Positions 7,606-15,314 of a stretch of DNA of 15,314 nucleotides are shown here, piece after piece. Origin of the DNA: CAZMNY01 sp964567745. Lineage in GTDB: Bacteria > Planctomycetota > Planctomycetia > Pirellulales > Pirellulaceae. The stretch is from positions 1-15,314 of the forward strand of contig CAZMNY010000072.1 in assembly GCA_964567745.1 (NCBI GenBank), read 5' to 3'. The notes beneath the pieces are model-generated. The model did no database searches. It was not told where the DNA came from and worked only from the letters and a program-made list of their open reading frames with translations. Each line of letters begins with the position of its first letter. The stretch's first letter is position 1. Made by a program: the position numbers and the translations under genes.

Positions 7606-9906
7606 ATGGCCGACTCGACTTTTCCAGACGACTTTTGTTCGCAGCCCGACACTGTGGGTCACAACTCGGGTTCAGCAGAAGGTTCGCCTGAGAATGTTTT
7701 CCCCAGAATGTTGGGCGACTACGAGCTGCTCGACAAACTGGGCGAGGGCGGCATGGGCGTCGTCTATTTGGCTCGCCAGAGCAGCGCCAAGAGAACAGTA
7801 GCGCTGAAGGTAATTCGGCCGGCGAGTCTGGCTGGCCTCGGCTCGCGAAAACAAATGATGCTCGATCGGTTTCAGATCGAGGCGGAAGCTGCCGCAAGCC
7901 TGGAACACAACAACATCGTGACGGTGTACGACGTCGGTGAGGCGGACGGTCACCGCTATTTTTCAATGCGGTACGTACCGGGTTCAAGTCTCGCCGACTT
8001 GATTCACAACGGGCCTCTCGCCAATCAAACAGCGGCCGAATACATGGAGCCTGTGGCCCGCGCAGTCCACACGGCGCATGAACAGGGCGTTCTGCACCGA
8101 GACATTAAGCCGCAGAATGTTTTGATCGATTCGGAATCAGGCGCGGCGTTGGTTGCAGATTTTGGTTTGGCGAAATTGCACGGTGACCAAAGCGAACTGA
8201 CGCGGGCGGGCGAGGTGATGGGGACGCCGCAGTTCATGTCCCCCGAACAAGCCACGGACTCGGGAAGAGTTACGGCTCAGTCCGACGTCTATTCGCTTGG
8301 CGCGACGCTCTACAACTTGCTGACTGGACGTCCGGTGTTTCAGGCAGCCACGCCGCTCGAAACGCTGCGACAAGTCTTGGATGAGGAACCGGTTGATCCT
8401 TGCGCCTTGAATCGCGATATCGACAAGGATCTCAGTACGATCTGTTTGAAGTGTTTACAGAAATCGCCGACGAATCGTTACGAATCGGCTTTGGACTTGG
8501 CTAACGAGTTGCAGCGTTACCTTTCCGGCTCGCCCATTCACGCGAGACCACTGGGCCCGCTGGCCCGAGTGTGGCGATGGTCGCGACGAAATCGGCTCGT
8601 CGCCACTTTGGCCGTTGCGGCGACGGTCGGTTTGGTGGGCGGCTTGGCGACAACAACTGTGGCGTACTTTCAGACCGCGGCAGCCCATCAACGTTCTGAG
8701 GAAAGTTTTCGTCAGGCGATCGGCATGATCAACGTCTTCTTCACGAGTGTTAGCGAGGAAACCCTGCTCGATCAGCCTGGTCTGCAACCTCTTCGCTACG
8801 ACCTGCTCAAGCAGGCTCGTCGGTACTACAGCGGATTTCTAAGGCAAAGAGAAGGTGATCCGGACATTCAGGATCAGTTGGCGGACACACATTATCGTGT
8901 TGGTCGAATTACCGCAGAAGTCGAATCTCCTGAGGCGGCGCTTGGCAACTATGAAGAGGCGCTTGCCATTCAACAACAATTAGTCGCAGACTATCCAAAC
9001 TCCCTGGCCCATCGCGTGTCGTTAGCCGACACCCTCAATGCGAAGGGAGAAGCGTTATTCTTTGTGGGCGAGTTGGACGCGTCGATCAAAGTGTTTCGAG
9101 AATCGAAGAGTATTCGACAACACTTGCATGACGAATCGCCGGGCGATGTCGAGCTGGCAAGAAAACTTGCCAATACGTACATGAACATCAGCGTTGTTCT
9201 TGGCAACCAAGAAAAACGTAACGAGTCAGTCAGCCACTTGCAGACCGCGCAAAAGATACGCTCGGCCGTCGACAAGAATCACAATGACTCCAAACTTTTG
9301 CGCGATCTTGCCAAGGGGTACTACAATCTCGGCAAGGTCTTGGATGATTCCAATCGGCTCGAGGAGTCTGCGGACAATTACCGCGAGGCGATTGGCACGC
9401 TGGAGAAATTGAGCCAGATTGAGTCAACCATGACGGACCGACATTTGACGCATCTTTGTCTCTTTTCCCTTGCGCAAACTCAATTTGAATCGGTGCCCGA
9501 TCTGGCGATGAGCAACTATCAACGGGCGCTAGACGGGGCGGCGCCGCTTGCCGCTGCGAACCCGAGCGTCGTTCGGTTTCAGCAAATTGTCGGTCTCATT
9601 CATATCGGTCTTGCCGAGCGATACGCCCAAACCGGCGAATCGGAAGAGGAGCTGAATTCGCTCAATACGGCCGCCTCCACATTTCGGCATTTGGTCGCCC
9701 AAGATTCGGCCACGGGAACCCATGCCGATGATCTTATCGTTACGCTTCAAATGCTCACCATGGCTGAAGTCCCGGAAGCGAGCCAAAAGAGCCAACTCGT
9801 GCGTTTTCGAACGCAGATGCTCGAACTAGCGAAACAGTTTCCAAAAATTCAGGCGTTCGCTGACACTGCGGAGGAGGCGTCAATCGCCATCGCTGAGCTG
9901 AAATAG
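7606..9906 (+). CDS. Transmembrane Ser/Thr protein kinase with C-terminal TPR repeats
   Basis: This 766-residue Hanks-type kinase has its domain at about residues 39-305: P-loop GEGGMGVVY (46-54), catalytic Lys68 in VALKVI, HRDIKPQN with Asp166, DFG at 185-187, and GTPQFMSPEQA in the activation segment. All catalytic residues are present. A basic WRWSRRNR stretch leads into one membrane segment (about 331-356). The outer part from about 426 holds TPR-like pairs (ADTHYRVGRI, ADTLNAKGEALF, ANTYMNISVVLGN, AKGYYNLGKVLDD). The kinase would face the cytoplasm and the TPRs the periplasm. I chose ATG 7606 because GGAAG lies 6 nt upstream; the frame is open from a GTG at 7516 that lacks such a site. 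A barrel-like protein and an ECF-like sigma factor follow on the same strand, a pairing often seen in Planctomycetes that suggests kinase control of the sigma factor. Confidence 0.95.
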   Translation: MADSTFPDDFCSQPDTVGHNSGSAEGSPENVFPRMLGDYELLDKLGEGGMGVVYLARQSSAKRTVALKVIRPASLAGLGSRKQMMLDRFQIEAEAAASLEHNNIVTVYDVGEADGHRYFSMRYVPGSSLADLIHNGPLANQTAAEYMEPVARAVHTAHEQGVLHRDIKPQNVLIDSESGAALVADFGLAKLHGDQSELTRAGEVMGTPQFMSPEQATDSGRVTAQSDVYSLGATLYNLLTGRPVFQAATPLETLRQVLDEEPVDPCALNRDIDKDLSTICLKCLQKSPTNRYESALDLANELQRYLSGSPIHARPLGPLARVWRWSRRNRLVATLAVAATVGLVGGLATTTVAYFQTAAAHQRSEESFRQAIGMINVFFTSVSEETLLDQPGLQPLRYDLLKQARRYYSGFLRQREGDPDIQDQLADTHYRVGRITAEVESPEAALGNYEEALAIQQQLVADYPNSLAHRVSLADTLNAKGEALFFVGELDASIKVFRESKSIRQHLHDESPGDVELARKLANTYMNISVVLGNQEKRNESVSHLQTAQKIRSAVDKNHNDSKLLRDLAKGYYNLGKVLDDSNRLEESADNYREAIGTLEKLSQIESTMTDRHLTHLCLFSLAQTQFESVPDLAMSNYQRALDGAAPLAAANPSVVRFQQIVGLIHIGLAERYAQTGESEEELNSLNTAASTFRHLVAQDSATGTHADDLIVTLQMLTMAEVPEASQKSQLVRFRTQMLELAKQFPKIQAFADTAEEASIAIAELK

Positions 9907-9919
9907 GCGCTCGAGCGCC
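9906..9919. other. 14-bp perfect palindrome at the kinase stop codon
   Basis: GGCGCTCGAGCGCC starts at the last base of the kinase TAG stop. As RNA it can form a five-pair stem on a TCGA loop. It may be a weak attenuator or a protein-binding site. No T tract follows, so a terminator is not well supported. Confidence 0.35.
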
Positions 9920-10085
9920 CCGTTGCTTTCCCAGCTTGCCTCGTCGCATCCCGACGCCGCAAATTCGACTAAGATCCAAACTCATTGTGAGCCGATGAAA
10001 TAGGAACGAGTCCAGCCAATGGCCATTTGCGACGACCTCAGTCGCTTGTGTCGCTTCCTTGTTGTAACGCGGAATGGAGTCTGCG

Positions 10086-11273
10086 ATGCGCCACTCTCGG
10101 CTTTGCGCCCTTGCGTCAGCAATTATAGTCGTCGGCATTAGCGCCGACCTGAGTGTTGCACAGCAACCCGCGACGCCCGCCCTGCCGGCGAACCGAAATC
10201 AAGATTCCGTCGCAGCCCCAACGCGACCACGTCGCAGCCGCTTGTTACTGGCCTCGCGAACGCCCAACCGGCGTCGCCTCGCCCGAACGCCTTCGGTTTT
10301 TGGTGATGGCTGGCTTGCGCCGGTGATCCAAGTCGACACGGGCACAAGCTACATCGACGCCAATCTTCTGCTCGCCGGCGGATCAGGTCGACTTAAGGTG
10401 GCCGATCAAAATAAGGCCATCCCTGTCGATCGCGCGTTTCTTCACTACAGCCACTTCCACGGCGCTGCCGATGTGAGGCGATCGCCGGGTATCGCGCAAG
10501 CAATTTCAAGTATCGACTCAGGCCACGTAGACCGTTTCACGTTGGGACTGGAGAAGACGTTCTTGTGCGAACAAGCGTCCATTGAATTCCGGTTGCCGTT
10601 CACGGCGAGTGCCGACTATGCGTCCCCCGATTTCTCGATGAATAGCGGTGACATTGGCAACCTATCGATCATCTTGAAGAAGCTCTGGGTGGAAACGGAC
10701 ACGCTCGCTGTCTCCTACGGAATGGGCATCGTCACGCCCACAGGCAGTAACATCAATGGCGTACTGCCGACTCTTACGGCCGAATTCACAATCGAAAACC
10801 GCGCAGTCGATCTCGTTCCATTCATTGGCGTCATCGGCGCTCCAACGGATCGTCTTTTCTATCACGGGTTCATGCAATTGGACGTCCCACTCGGCCGAAA
10901 TCGAATCATCGTGCGAAATGGAGGAACCAGTGCTGCCGAAATGACTGACCAAGGGGTCTTTTCATTCGACATGGCGGCGGGATACTGGTTCTACCAACAG
11001 CAATGCTGCGACGGTGTAACCGGAATGGCCGGGATGATCGAGTTGCATGTGAACGGCTCGACCAACGATGCCGATTTCGTCCCGTTTGCTGGAGCGCTTC
11101 CGGATTTCGGCATGCGAGCGACGGCGATCGAGAACACCAATTTGACGTTGGGTCTTCACGCCGCATTGGCAAACGACTCCATCGTACGGCTCGGAATGGC
11201 TCTGCCGCTGAGCGAGCAGAATCAGCGTTTCTTTTCGAGCGAGCTCCTCTTTTCGCTACAAAGAAGGTATTGA
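10086..11273 (+). CDS. Secreted outer-membrane beta-barrel-like protein, unknown function
   Basis: This is a 395-residue protein with signal peptide MRHSRLCALASAIIVVGISA ending near VAQQ. A Pro/Arg-rich linker follows (residues about 30-70), then a body with many alternating hydrophobic strands (TLGLEKTFL, ASIEFRLPFTA, LAVSYGMGIVTPTGS, VDLVPFIGVIG, FYHGFMQLDVPLG). The C-terminus SSELLFSLQRRY ends in an aromatic residue, as outer-membrane barrels often do. A QQQCCDG motif with paired Cys sits near residue 305. I do not recognise a named family; porin-like or transporter-associated barrels are the nearest idea. The ATG at 10086 has GGAG 6 nt upstream, whereas the ATG at 10074 overlaps that site. 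It lies 179 bases after the kinase and 113 before the sigma factor, all on the same strand. Confidence 0.72.
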   Translation: MRHSRLCALASAIIVVGISADLSVAQQPATPALPANRNQDSVAAPTRPRRSRLLLASRTPNRRRLARTPSVFGDGWLAPVIQVDTGTSYIDANLLLAGGSGRLKVADQNKAIPVDRAFLHYSHFHGAADVRRSPGIAQAISSIDSGHVDRFTLGLEKTFLCEQASIEFRLPFTASADYASPDFSMNSGDIGNLSIILKKLWVETDTLAVSYGMGIVTPTGSNINGVLPTLTAEFTIENRAVDLVPFIGVIGAPTDRLFYHGFMQLDVPLGRNRIIVRNGGTSAAEMTDQGVFSFDMAAGYWFYQQQCCDGVTGMAGMIELHVNGSTNDADFVPFAGALPDFGMRATAIENTNLTLGLHAALANDSIVRLGMALPLSEQNQRFFSSELLFSLQRRY

Positions 11274-11317
11274 GCAACTGACAAAGCACGCAGACCACTC
11301 ACAGCAAGCCGGCGCCG

Positions 11318-11353
11318 TCCAAATATTGGATCGAGACTGCTATACTCTTCGAG
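11318..11353 (+). promoter_or_regulatory. Candidate extended -10 promoter with overlapping inverted repeat, before the sigma factor gene
   Basis: TGCTATACT (11338-11346) matches an extended -10 element, with an expected start near 11353 and a leader of about 34 nt to the sigma factor ATG. No good -35 is present. Instead TCCAA-ATA-TTGGA (11318-11330), a perfect 5-3-5 inverted repeat, occupies the -35 position and could bind a regulator. Planctomycete promoters are poorly known, so this is a suggestion. Confidence 0.4.
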
Positions 11354-11386
11354 CGTTCTTTTGCAAACCTCGCCAGGCGCATAGGC

Positions 11387-12124
11387 ATGTCGGAACGACC
11401 TACCAAACGGCCATTCCCAACGACCAAATGGTCTTTGATTTGGAACGCCGGAGACGAACTGACCGAGGATCGTCGGGCTGCGATAGACGAGCTGCTGATG
11501 CGCTATTGGCCGGCCTTGGTCGCCCATCTCGTCGTCCGAAAACGAATGGAGTCTCACGACGCCGAAGACTTGGTTCAAGGATTCATCGCGGCCAAAATGC
11601 TTGAGCGAAATCTGCTTGGCTCGGCAAGTAAGGAGCGAGGCCGGTTTCGTAGTTTTCTTCTCAAATCGCTCGACAACTATGTTGCAAATGAAATGGAGAA
11701 ACGATCGGCGCGCAAACGCGTTGCGGATCGAGCCGTCGCCGTCGACCCTCAAGAGGTTGCGATTCCGGACCAATCCGGCGGGCGGGCGGAAGATATTTTT
11801 GATATAGAATGGGCGCGGCAAATACTGATAACGGTCGCCGAACGCATGAAGGCGGAGACGAAATCGAATCAACGTGACGATATCTGGGGCGTCTTTGAGT
11901 CACGAATCCTGATGCCGACGATCGAGGGCCGTTCCGCTGTCGACTACCAAGCGCTGGTAGACAAGTTTGGGTTTCGCTCGCCGAGTCAGGCGGCCAACGC
12001 GCTAATCACAGGCAAGCGAATGTATATGCGAATCCTTCGATCGGTCGTGTCGGAATACGCATCTGATGAAGAGGACGCGGAAGCAGAGATTCGCGACCTC
12101 GAACGAGTGCTGTCGAGACAATGA
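11387..12124 (+). CDS. ECF-like RNA polymerase sigma factor (planctomycete type)
   Basis: This is a 245-residue cytoplasmic protein. The N-terminal FPTTKWSLIWNAG is the standard opening of the large planctomycete ECF-like group. Region 2 shows LLMRYWPALVAHLV, DAEDLVQGFIAAKML and RFRSFLLKSLDNYVANEMEK. The C-terminal part (ALVDKFGFRSPSQAANALIT) fits the helix-turn-helix of region 4, although it is divergent from classical sigma-70. An acidic tail closes the protein. No strong ribosome binding site precedes the ATG (AGGCGCATAGGC only). These sigma factors are often encoded next to Ser/Thr kinases and lack a classical anti-sigma partner, so phosphorylation by the upstream kinase is a reasonable model but unproven. 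The next gene starts 48 bases later. Confidence 0.87.
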   Translation: MSERPTKRPFPTTKWSLIWNAGDELTEDRRAAIDELLMRYWPALVAHLVVRKRMESHDAEDLVQGFIAAKMLERNLLGSASKERGRFRSFLLKSLDNYVANEMEKRSARKRVADRAVAVDPQEVAIPDQSGGRAEDIFDIEWARQILITVAERMKAETKSNQRDDIWGVFESRILMPTIEGRSAVDYQALVDKFGFRSPSQAANALITGKRMYMRILRSVVSEYASDEEDAEAEIRDLERVLSRQ

Positions 12125-12172
12125 CCGACGACACGACGTGAATCTTCGGCGGCTTGGACGCATGGGAATACG

Positions 12173-12646
12173 ATGATGAACAAACACGAGTTGCAAACCG
12201 CTCGCCTTTCGTACTTGATGGGTATGGAGGACAAGATCGAGCCGCTCTGGCGTGAAGATGAATTGCACGCCGTGTTTGCGCACCAATTAGCCACGCCAAT
12301 TGGTGTGGACTTGCAATTGGCGAGAGACGGCTCTGACACGACGACGTTCGGAGATGTGCTGTTCGGAAGTGCGTCCGAGCTAACCGCTCTTCAAGCGATC
12401 AAGCAGTTTGCAAAGGAACAAACGGTTGAAGGCGTGCAGCCAATGCTGCCCAAATCGGTAGCCGGCGTGCTCTACATCTGCAGCATCGCTGCCGTGCGAG
12501 TCCATCTAGAACAATCCATCACGACGCTATCTGACGACAATCTCCGCACCAAGCTCGAATGGTGCCTAGGACAGCCTTGGATCGACGACCAAACGCGCCA
12601 ACTGCTCGACGCGACGTTAACGTTGATTGCCGCAGAAGACCGATGA
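12173..12646 (+). CDS. Small helical protein following the sigma factor, unknown function
   Basis: This is a 157-residue, probably cytoplasmic protein without a signal peptide or membrane segment. The N-terminal half is charged (LWREDELHAVFAHQLATPIG). The rest is predicted helical with Leu/Ala periodicity (ELTALQAIKQFAKEQ, SVAGVLYICSIAAVRVHLEQ, LRTKLEWCLGQPW), recalling helical bundle or repeat folds. I do not recognise a family. ATGs at 12173 and 12176 are both possible. Its location 48 bases after the sigma factor, with a strong hairpin just after its stop, makes it the last gene of the cluster and a possible partner or regulator of the sigma factor. That is inference from position only. 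Confidence 0.75.
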   Translation: MMNKHELQTARLSYLMGMEDKIEPLWREDELHAVFAHQLATPIGVDLQLARDGSDTTTFGDVLFGSASELTALQAIKQFAKEQTVEGVQPMLPKSVAGVLYICSIAAVRVHLEQSITTLSDDNLRTKLEWCLGQPWIDDQTRQLLDATLTLIAAEDR

Positions 12647-12662
12647 GCAAGAAGCAAGAAAC

Positions 12663-12700
12663 GAAGCTGTCCCAGTTCCGTCGGGAACTGAGACAGCTTC
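12663..12700. terminator. Strong bidirectional hairpin between convergent genes
   Basis: GAAGCTGTC (12663-12671) pairs with GACAGCTTC (12692-12700), and CAGTTCC (12673-12679) pairs with GGAACTG (12684-12690) around a GTCG loop. Only one C-A mismatch interrupts 16 pairs. It lies between the stop of the helical protein (12646) and the stop of the VWA-HEAT gene (12737, - strand). Short T-rich runs flank it, more so on the minus-strand side, so it probably serves both genes. Confidence 0.8.
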
Positions 12701-12736
12701 TCTTAACGCGTGTGCCCATTCTCTGATCAATGCGCT

Positions 12737-14068
12737 TTAGTTAGTGGAAAGCCGAGCTGTCGCCCAGTTCCGCACATTGTCTTGCTTAGACGAGAGTGCG
12801 ATAACCAGTGCGTTTTCGACTTCCTTAGGCGCCATCGCTTTGACTGCGGCCAACGCAGCATCCTTGGCCGAGGCCCAGCTGCCAGGCATCGTGTCGTCGC
12901 CAACTCTCTTGATGAGATGCGGAACACTAGCTACGGCCTTGCGAGCCGCGAGACTGACCGCGGCTTGCTGCCGCATATAGTCATTCGAGTCGTTCAAGCA
13001 CTTGACTAACGCGGCGTCCGTCGCCGATAGGCCGCTTTTCGCGATAGGTCCGCCACTTTTTACTAGTCGCTGTGCAGCCCACAAGCGGATGTTTTCCTTC
13101 TTGGACTTCAATGCCGTCAGTAGCGTGGGCGTGACCGATTCCGGCTCCAGAGACTGCAGCGCTTTAAGAGCCGCGTCTTTGGCGCCCGCCCAGCTTCCGG
13201 GCATGGTGTTGTCGGTAACGCGACGTTTCAGATGGGGGATCGCCGCGCGGGACTTGCGAGCTTGAAGAGTCGCAGCGGCTTGCTGTCGGACGTAATCGTT
13301 CTTGTCCTGGAGGCGTGCAACAAGGAGTTTCTCGACAGCGGAAAGAGGCAGTTCCGCAACTTGAGACGCCGGCTTTTCCGGGGCGACTTGCGGCGCGGCC
13401 ATGGGCTTCTTCACTGCGACCGGGATCACGGTTTCCAGGGCGATGATCAGGTCCTTCATGTCATTGGCGCCGCGATACTGTCCGCCGCCTTTGACAGCGA
13501 TTTGTTTCAGCTGAGTCGATTCCTCAGGCGTCACGCCAAATCCGACGACATGGATCGTCACATTGATCCCAAGTTGTCGCATGGCCGCGGCTGCAGCAAC
13601 CGGGTCGCCGCCGCAGGTGTCCGTACCGTCTGTCACGACGATGACAAACTTCTCGGTGTCTCGATTGCGGCCCTGCATGATCCAGGTGGAGCGTGTTAGC
13701 GATTCCGCTAATGGCGTGCTTCCCTTGGGAGTCAAACGAGACACAACGTCTCCAAAACTGCCAGAGGACATGGGGGCGATGGGCAACACAAATTCGATAT
13801 CCTGGCAACAACCGGGAGCCTTCGTGTTGACTCGGTGGCCGAACATTAGCACGCCCACGTTATGGGCCGAGAGATCTTCCTGCATGCTCATCAGCGCCTT
13901 CTTCGCTGCATCGAGCTTCCGCACGCCATTCGAGGTGGGTGAGTTCATGCTGCCGGACGAATCAATCACGAGCAGATAGTCCGCTGCCTGGCCAAGGCCC
14001 GCAGACACCAACAACGCGAAACTCGCAACACATGCCGCCAATGTATTCTTTAGAGACCGAACCGTCAT
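12737..14068 (-). CDS. Secreted VWA-domain protein with C-terminal HEAT-like repeats
   Basis: This is a 443-residue exported protein. The start at 14068 has AAGGAGT (14074-14080) 5 nt upstream, and a clear signal peptide (MTVRSLKNTLAACVASFALL) ends near GQAA. A von Willebrand A domain follows (about 30-215) with a complete metal-binding MIDAS: D36-S-S38-G-S40, T118 in KGSTPLAES, and D147 in VIVVTDGTD. A Pro/Ala-rich linker (about 216-243) leads to two long HEAT-like blocks, residues 245-335 and 350-440, 105 residues apart. Both contain NDYxRQQAA, PHLxxRV, DxTMPGSWAxAKDAAL and NxRxWAxxRL. VWA and HEAT domains both bind proteins, so it is likely an envelope scaffold or assembly factor. It is convergent with the sigma factor cluster and shares its terminator. 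No metal-site residue is missing. Confidence 0.92.
   Translation of the reverse strand: MTVRSLKNTLAACVASFALLVSAGLGQAADYLLVIDSSGSMNSPTSNGVRKLDAAKKALMSMQEDLSAHNVGVLMFGHRVNTKAPGCCQDIEFVLPIAPMSSGSFGDVVSRLTPKGSTPLAESLTRSTWIMQGRNRDTEKFVIVVTDGTDTCGGDPVAAAAAMRQLGINVTIHVVGFGVTPEESTQLKQIAVKGGGQYRGANDMKDLIIALETVIPVAVKKPMAAPQVAPEKPASQVAELPLSAVEKLLVARLQDKNDYVRQQAAATLQARKSRAAIPHLKRRVTDNTMPGSWAGAKDAALKALQSLEPESVTPTLLTALKSKKENIRLWAAQRLVKSGGPIAKSGLSATDAALVKCLNDSNDYMRQQAAVSLAARKAVASVPHLIKRVGDDTMPGSWASAKDAALAAVKAMAPKEVENALVIALSSKQDNVRNWATARLSTN
12749..13336 (-). repeat. Two direct HEAT-like blocks with a 315-bp period
   Basis: Block 1 is 13064-13336 and block 2 is 12749-13021. Aligned at the NDY motif they keep a 105-codon offset throughout, with conserved RQQAA, TMPGSWA and AKDAAL. 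This points to an internal gene duplication. Confidence 0.82.
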
Positions 14069-14431
14069 GACTAACTCCTTAGCAATATCAGGTGATGGGC
14101 CACGCAACCGATGATGCGCGTTCACCCTCAATTACCGTGATCGCGTCAAGTTCCTGCGCGACGCACAGATCTTTCTTGAAAAACCAAGATTTAGCCAACC
14201 AGCCGCCCAAGCAACCCCGTGTGGTCAAAGAAGTCAGACGACCCGTTTTCCCAGGGATTTACGTGATTGAATTCAAATCACGGACGAATTCGGTCGAGGT
14301 GGGACATTCTAAATTCGCCGCAACCGATCCCGAGGTGAAACTAGGCGAGGACGATGTAGGCGATCGGATTGCCCTTCGCCTCGCTTGCTTGCACGGTGGA
14401 ACAGGCTTCTCACCTCTTCCGTAGTGCAATC
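14069..14431. other. Region between divergent VWA gene and transposase, no gene seen
   Basis: About 360 bases separate the two divergent genes. They should hold the promoter of the VWA gene and the left end of the transposon. I could identify neither a convincing -35/-10 pair nor a terminal inverted repeat, because the other transposon end lies outside the window. The open frame across it has no recognisable protein features. Confidence 0.5.
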
Positions 14432-15314
14432 ATGTCGTTTGTTTTTCAACCTTGGCAACTGTGTCTCGTCGTGCTCGCGAGCTGGATCAACCGCGAGCAG
14501 CAAAAAGTCATCGAGTATTTGATGACTGAGAATCGAGTTCTCAAGGAGAAACTCGGCCAGGGACGAATCCTGCTCAACGATGATCAGCGCCGTCGATTGG
14601 CGGTTAAAGGCAAAATACTCGGATGCAAGCTGCTTCGAGAATTCGGCACGTTCTTTACGCCCGACACGATCCTGCGGTGTCATCGACAACTGGTCGCCAT
14701 GAAATGGGACTACAGCGCGCGGCGCGGAAGCACTGTCGGTCGACCGCGAGTTCGCCAAGTCATCGTCGATCTCACACTGAAATTTGCCAAAGCCAATTCG
14801 ACTTGCAGCTATGACAGAATCCAGGGTGCACTCGCAAATGTCGGCTATTGAATCACCGACACCACAGTAGGCAACACTCTCAAGCGTCACGGAATCGAAC
14901 CCGCGCCCGATCGCAAGTGGAGCATGTCGTGGTCCACTTTCCTAAAAGCCCACTGGGACGTACTTGCCGCGATTGATTTCACGACGGTCGAAGTCTGGAC
15001 GAAAAATGGACTTGTGACTTTCTGTTTGCTTATCGCTATGGAACTGAAGACGCGCTGAGTTCACTTCGCTGGTTGCACGGCCAATCCCATCGAAGCCTGG
15101 ATGAAGCAAGCCGCGCGCGAGCTGACCGCATGCGACGATGGTTTTCTAAACGGCAAGAAACGGTTGATCATGGATCGCGACGCGTCGTTCTGCGAGTCGT
15201 TTCGCACGCGACTCGGCAACGAGGAAGTTGTGCCGTTTCGGCTTCCGCCTCACAGTCCGAACATGAGCGCGTTCATGGAGCGATTCTTCCGTTCGCTCAA
15301 GTCGGAATACGTCG
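14432..15314 (+). pseudogene. DDE transposase (integrase-core type) with two in-frame TGA codons, cut by window edge
   Basis: The frame from ATG 14432 encodes a helix-turn-helix N-terminus (MSFVFQPWQLCL, NREQQKVIEYL, then DDQRRRLAVKGKILG). It then continues in one uninterrupted register through two TGA codons, at 14849-14851 (after ANVGY) and 15056-15058 (after ELKTR). The catalytic core is intact apart from these: IDFTTVEVW (first Asp), MDRDASFCESF (second Asp) and MERFFRSLKSE (Glu). The family widely seen in Planctomycetes normally has Glu after GY and Arg before VHF, as I remember it. The second stop is a simple CGA to TGA change. The enzyme is therefore recently inactivated rather than decayed. 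The 3' end lies beyond the window, and the IS family cannot be fixed without the ends. Confidence 0.85.

Noticed and set aside
14849..15058. TGA recoding (selenocysteine or alternative code)
   Set aside because: Several other genes in the window end at TGA (5042, 6580, 7355). The residues expected at the two sites differ (Glu and Arg), and no SECIS-like hairpin was evident. Mutation is the simpler reading.

Overview
The window looks like a planctomycete chromosome or metagenome contig. The gene families say this: a cytochrome/DUF1549/DUF1553 protein followed by a DUF1501 protein (the classic Planctomycetes-Verrucomicrobia pair), a Ser/Thr kinase with TPRs encoded near an ECF-like sigma factor of the planctomycete type (N-terminal FPTTKWSLI, then DAEDLVQGF), a VWA-HEAT secreted protein, and a planctomycete-style DDE transposase. 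A run of exactly 100 N at 6996-7095 shows that it is a scaffolded draft assembly.

Layout. (1) 1-247: the 3' end of a group II intron whose reverse transcriptase ORF has lost almost everything between its N-terminus and its last codons; domains V and VI are intact. (2) 460-5042: three secreted-protein genes on the + strand: haem-binding DUF1549/DUF1553, Tat-exported DUF1501, and a SASA-type carbohydrate esterase. They probably act together on an exported, perhaps acetylated, substrate. (3) 5043-6074: a graveyard of mobile elements: possible IS21-like terminal repeats, the first 30 codons of a DDE transposase, a 5'-truncated and frameshifted group II intron RT, and a second copy of the intron domain V-VI region. 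(4) 6296-7355: a small membrane protein and a secreted protein built from perfect-period 69-bp (23-aa) repeats interrupted by the assembly gap, followed by a terminator. (5) 7606-12646: a signalling cluster of transmembrane Ser/Thr kinase-TPR, outer-membrane barrel-like protein, ECF-like sigma factor and a small helical protein. (6) 12663-12700: a strong hairpin between convergent genes, then on the - strand a secreted VWA-HEAT protein (12737-14068). (7) 14432-15314: a DDE transposase pseudogene with two in-frame TGA codons, running off the right edge.

The most interesting signals are the two group II intron 3' ends. Over 73 aligned bases they differ at 10 positions; nine of these fall in helices and preserve or improve pairing (two are full double compensations), and the tenth keeps a GNRA tetraloop. 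Both copies have lost different parts of the RT, so any activity would need help in trans. I see no CRISPR array, tRNA or rRNA, and no clear evidence of a wholly new system. The kinase/barrel/sigma/helical-protein cluster and the 23-aa repeat protein are the best candidates for uncharacterised biology.
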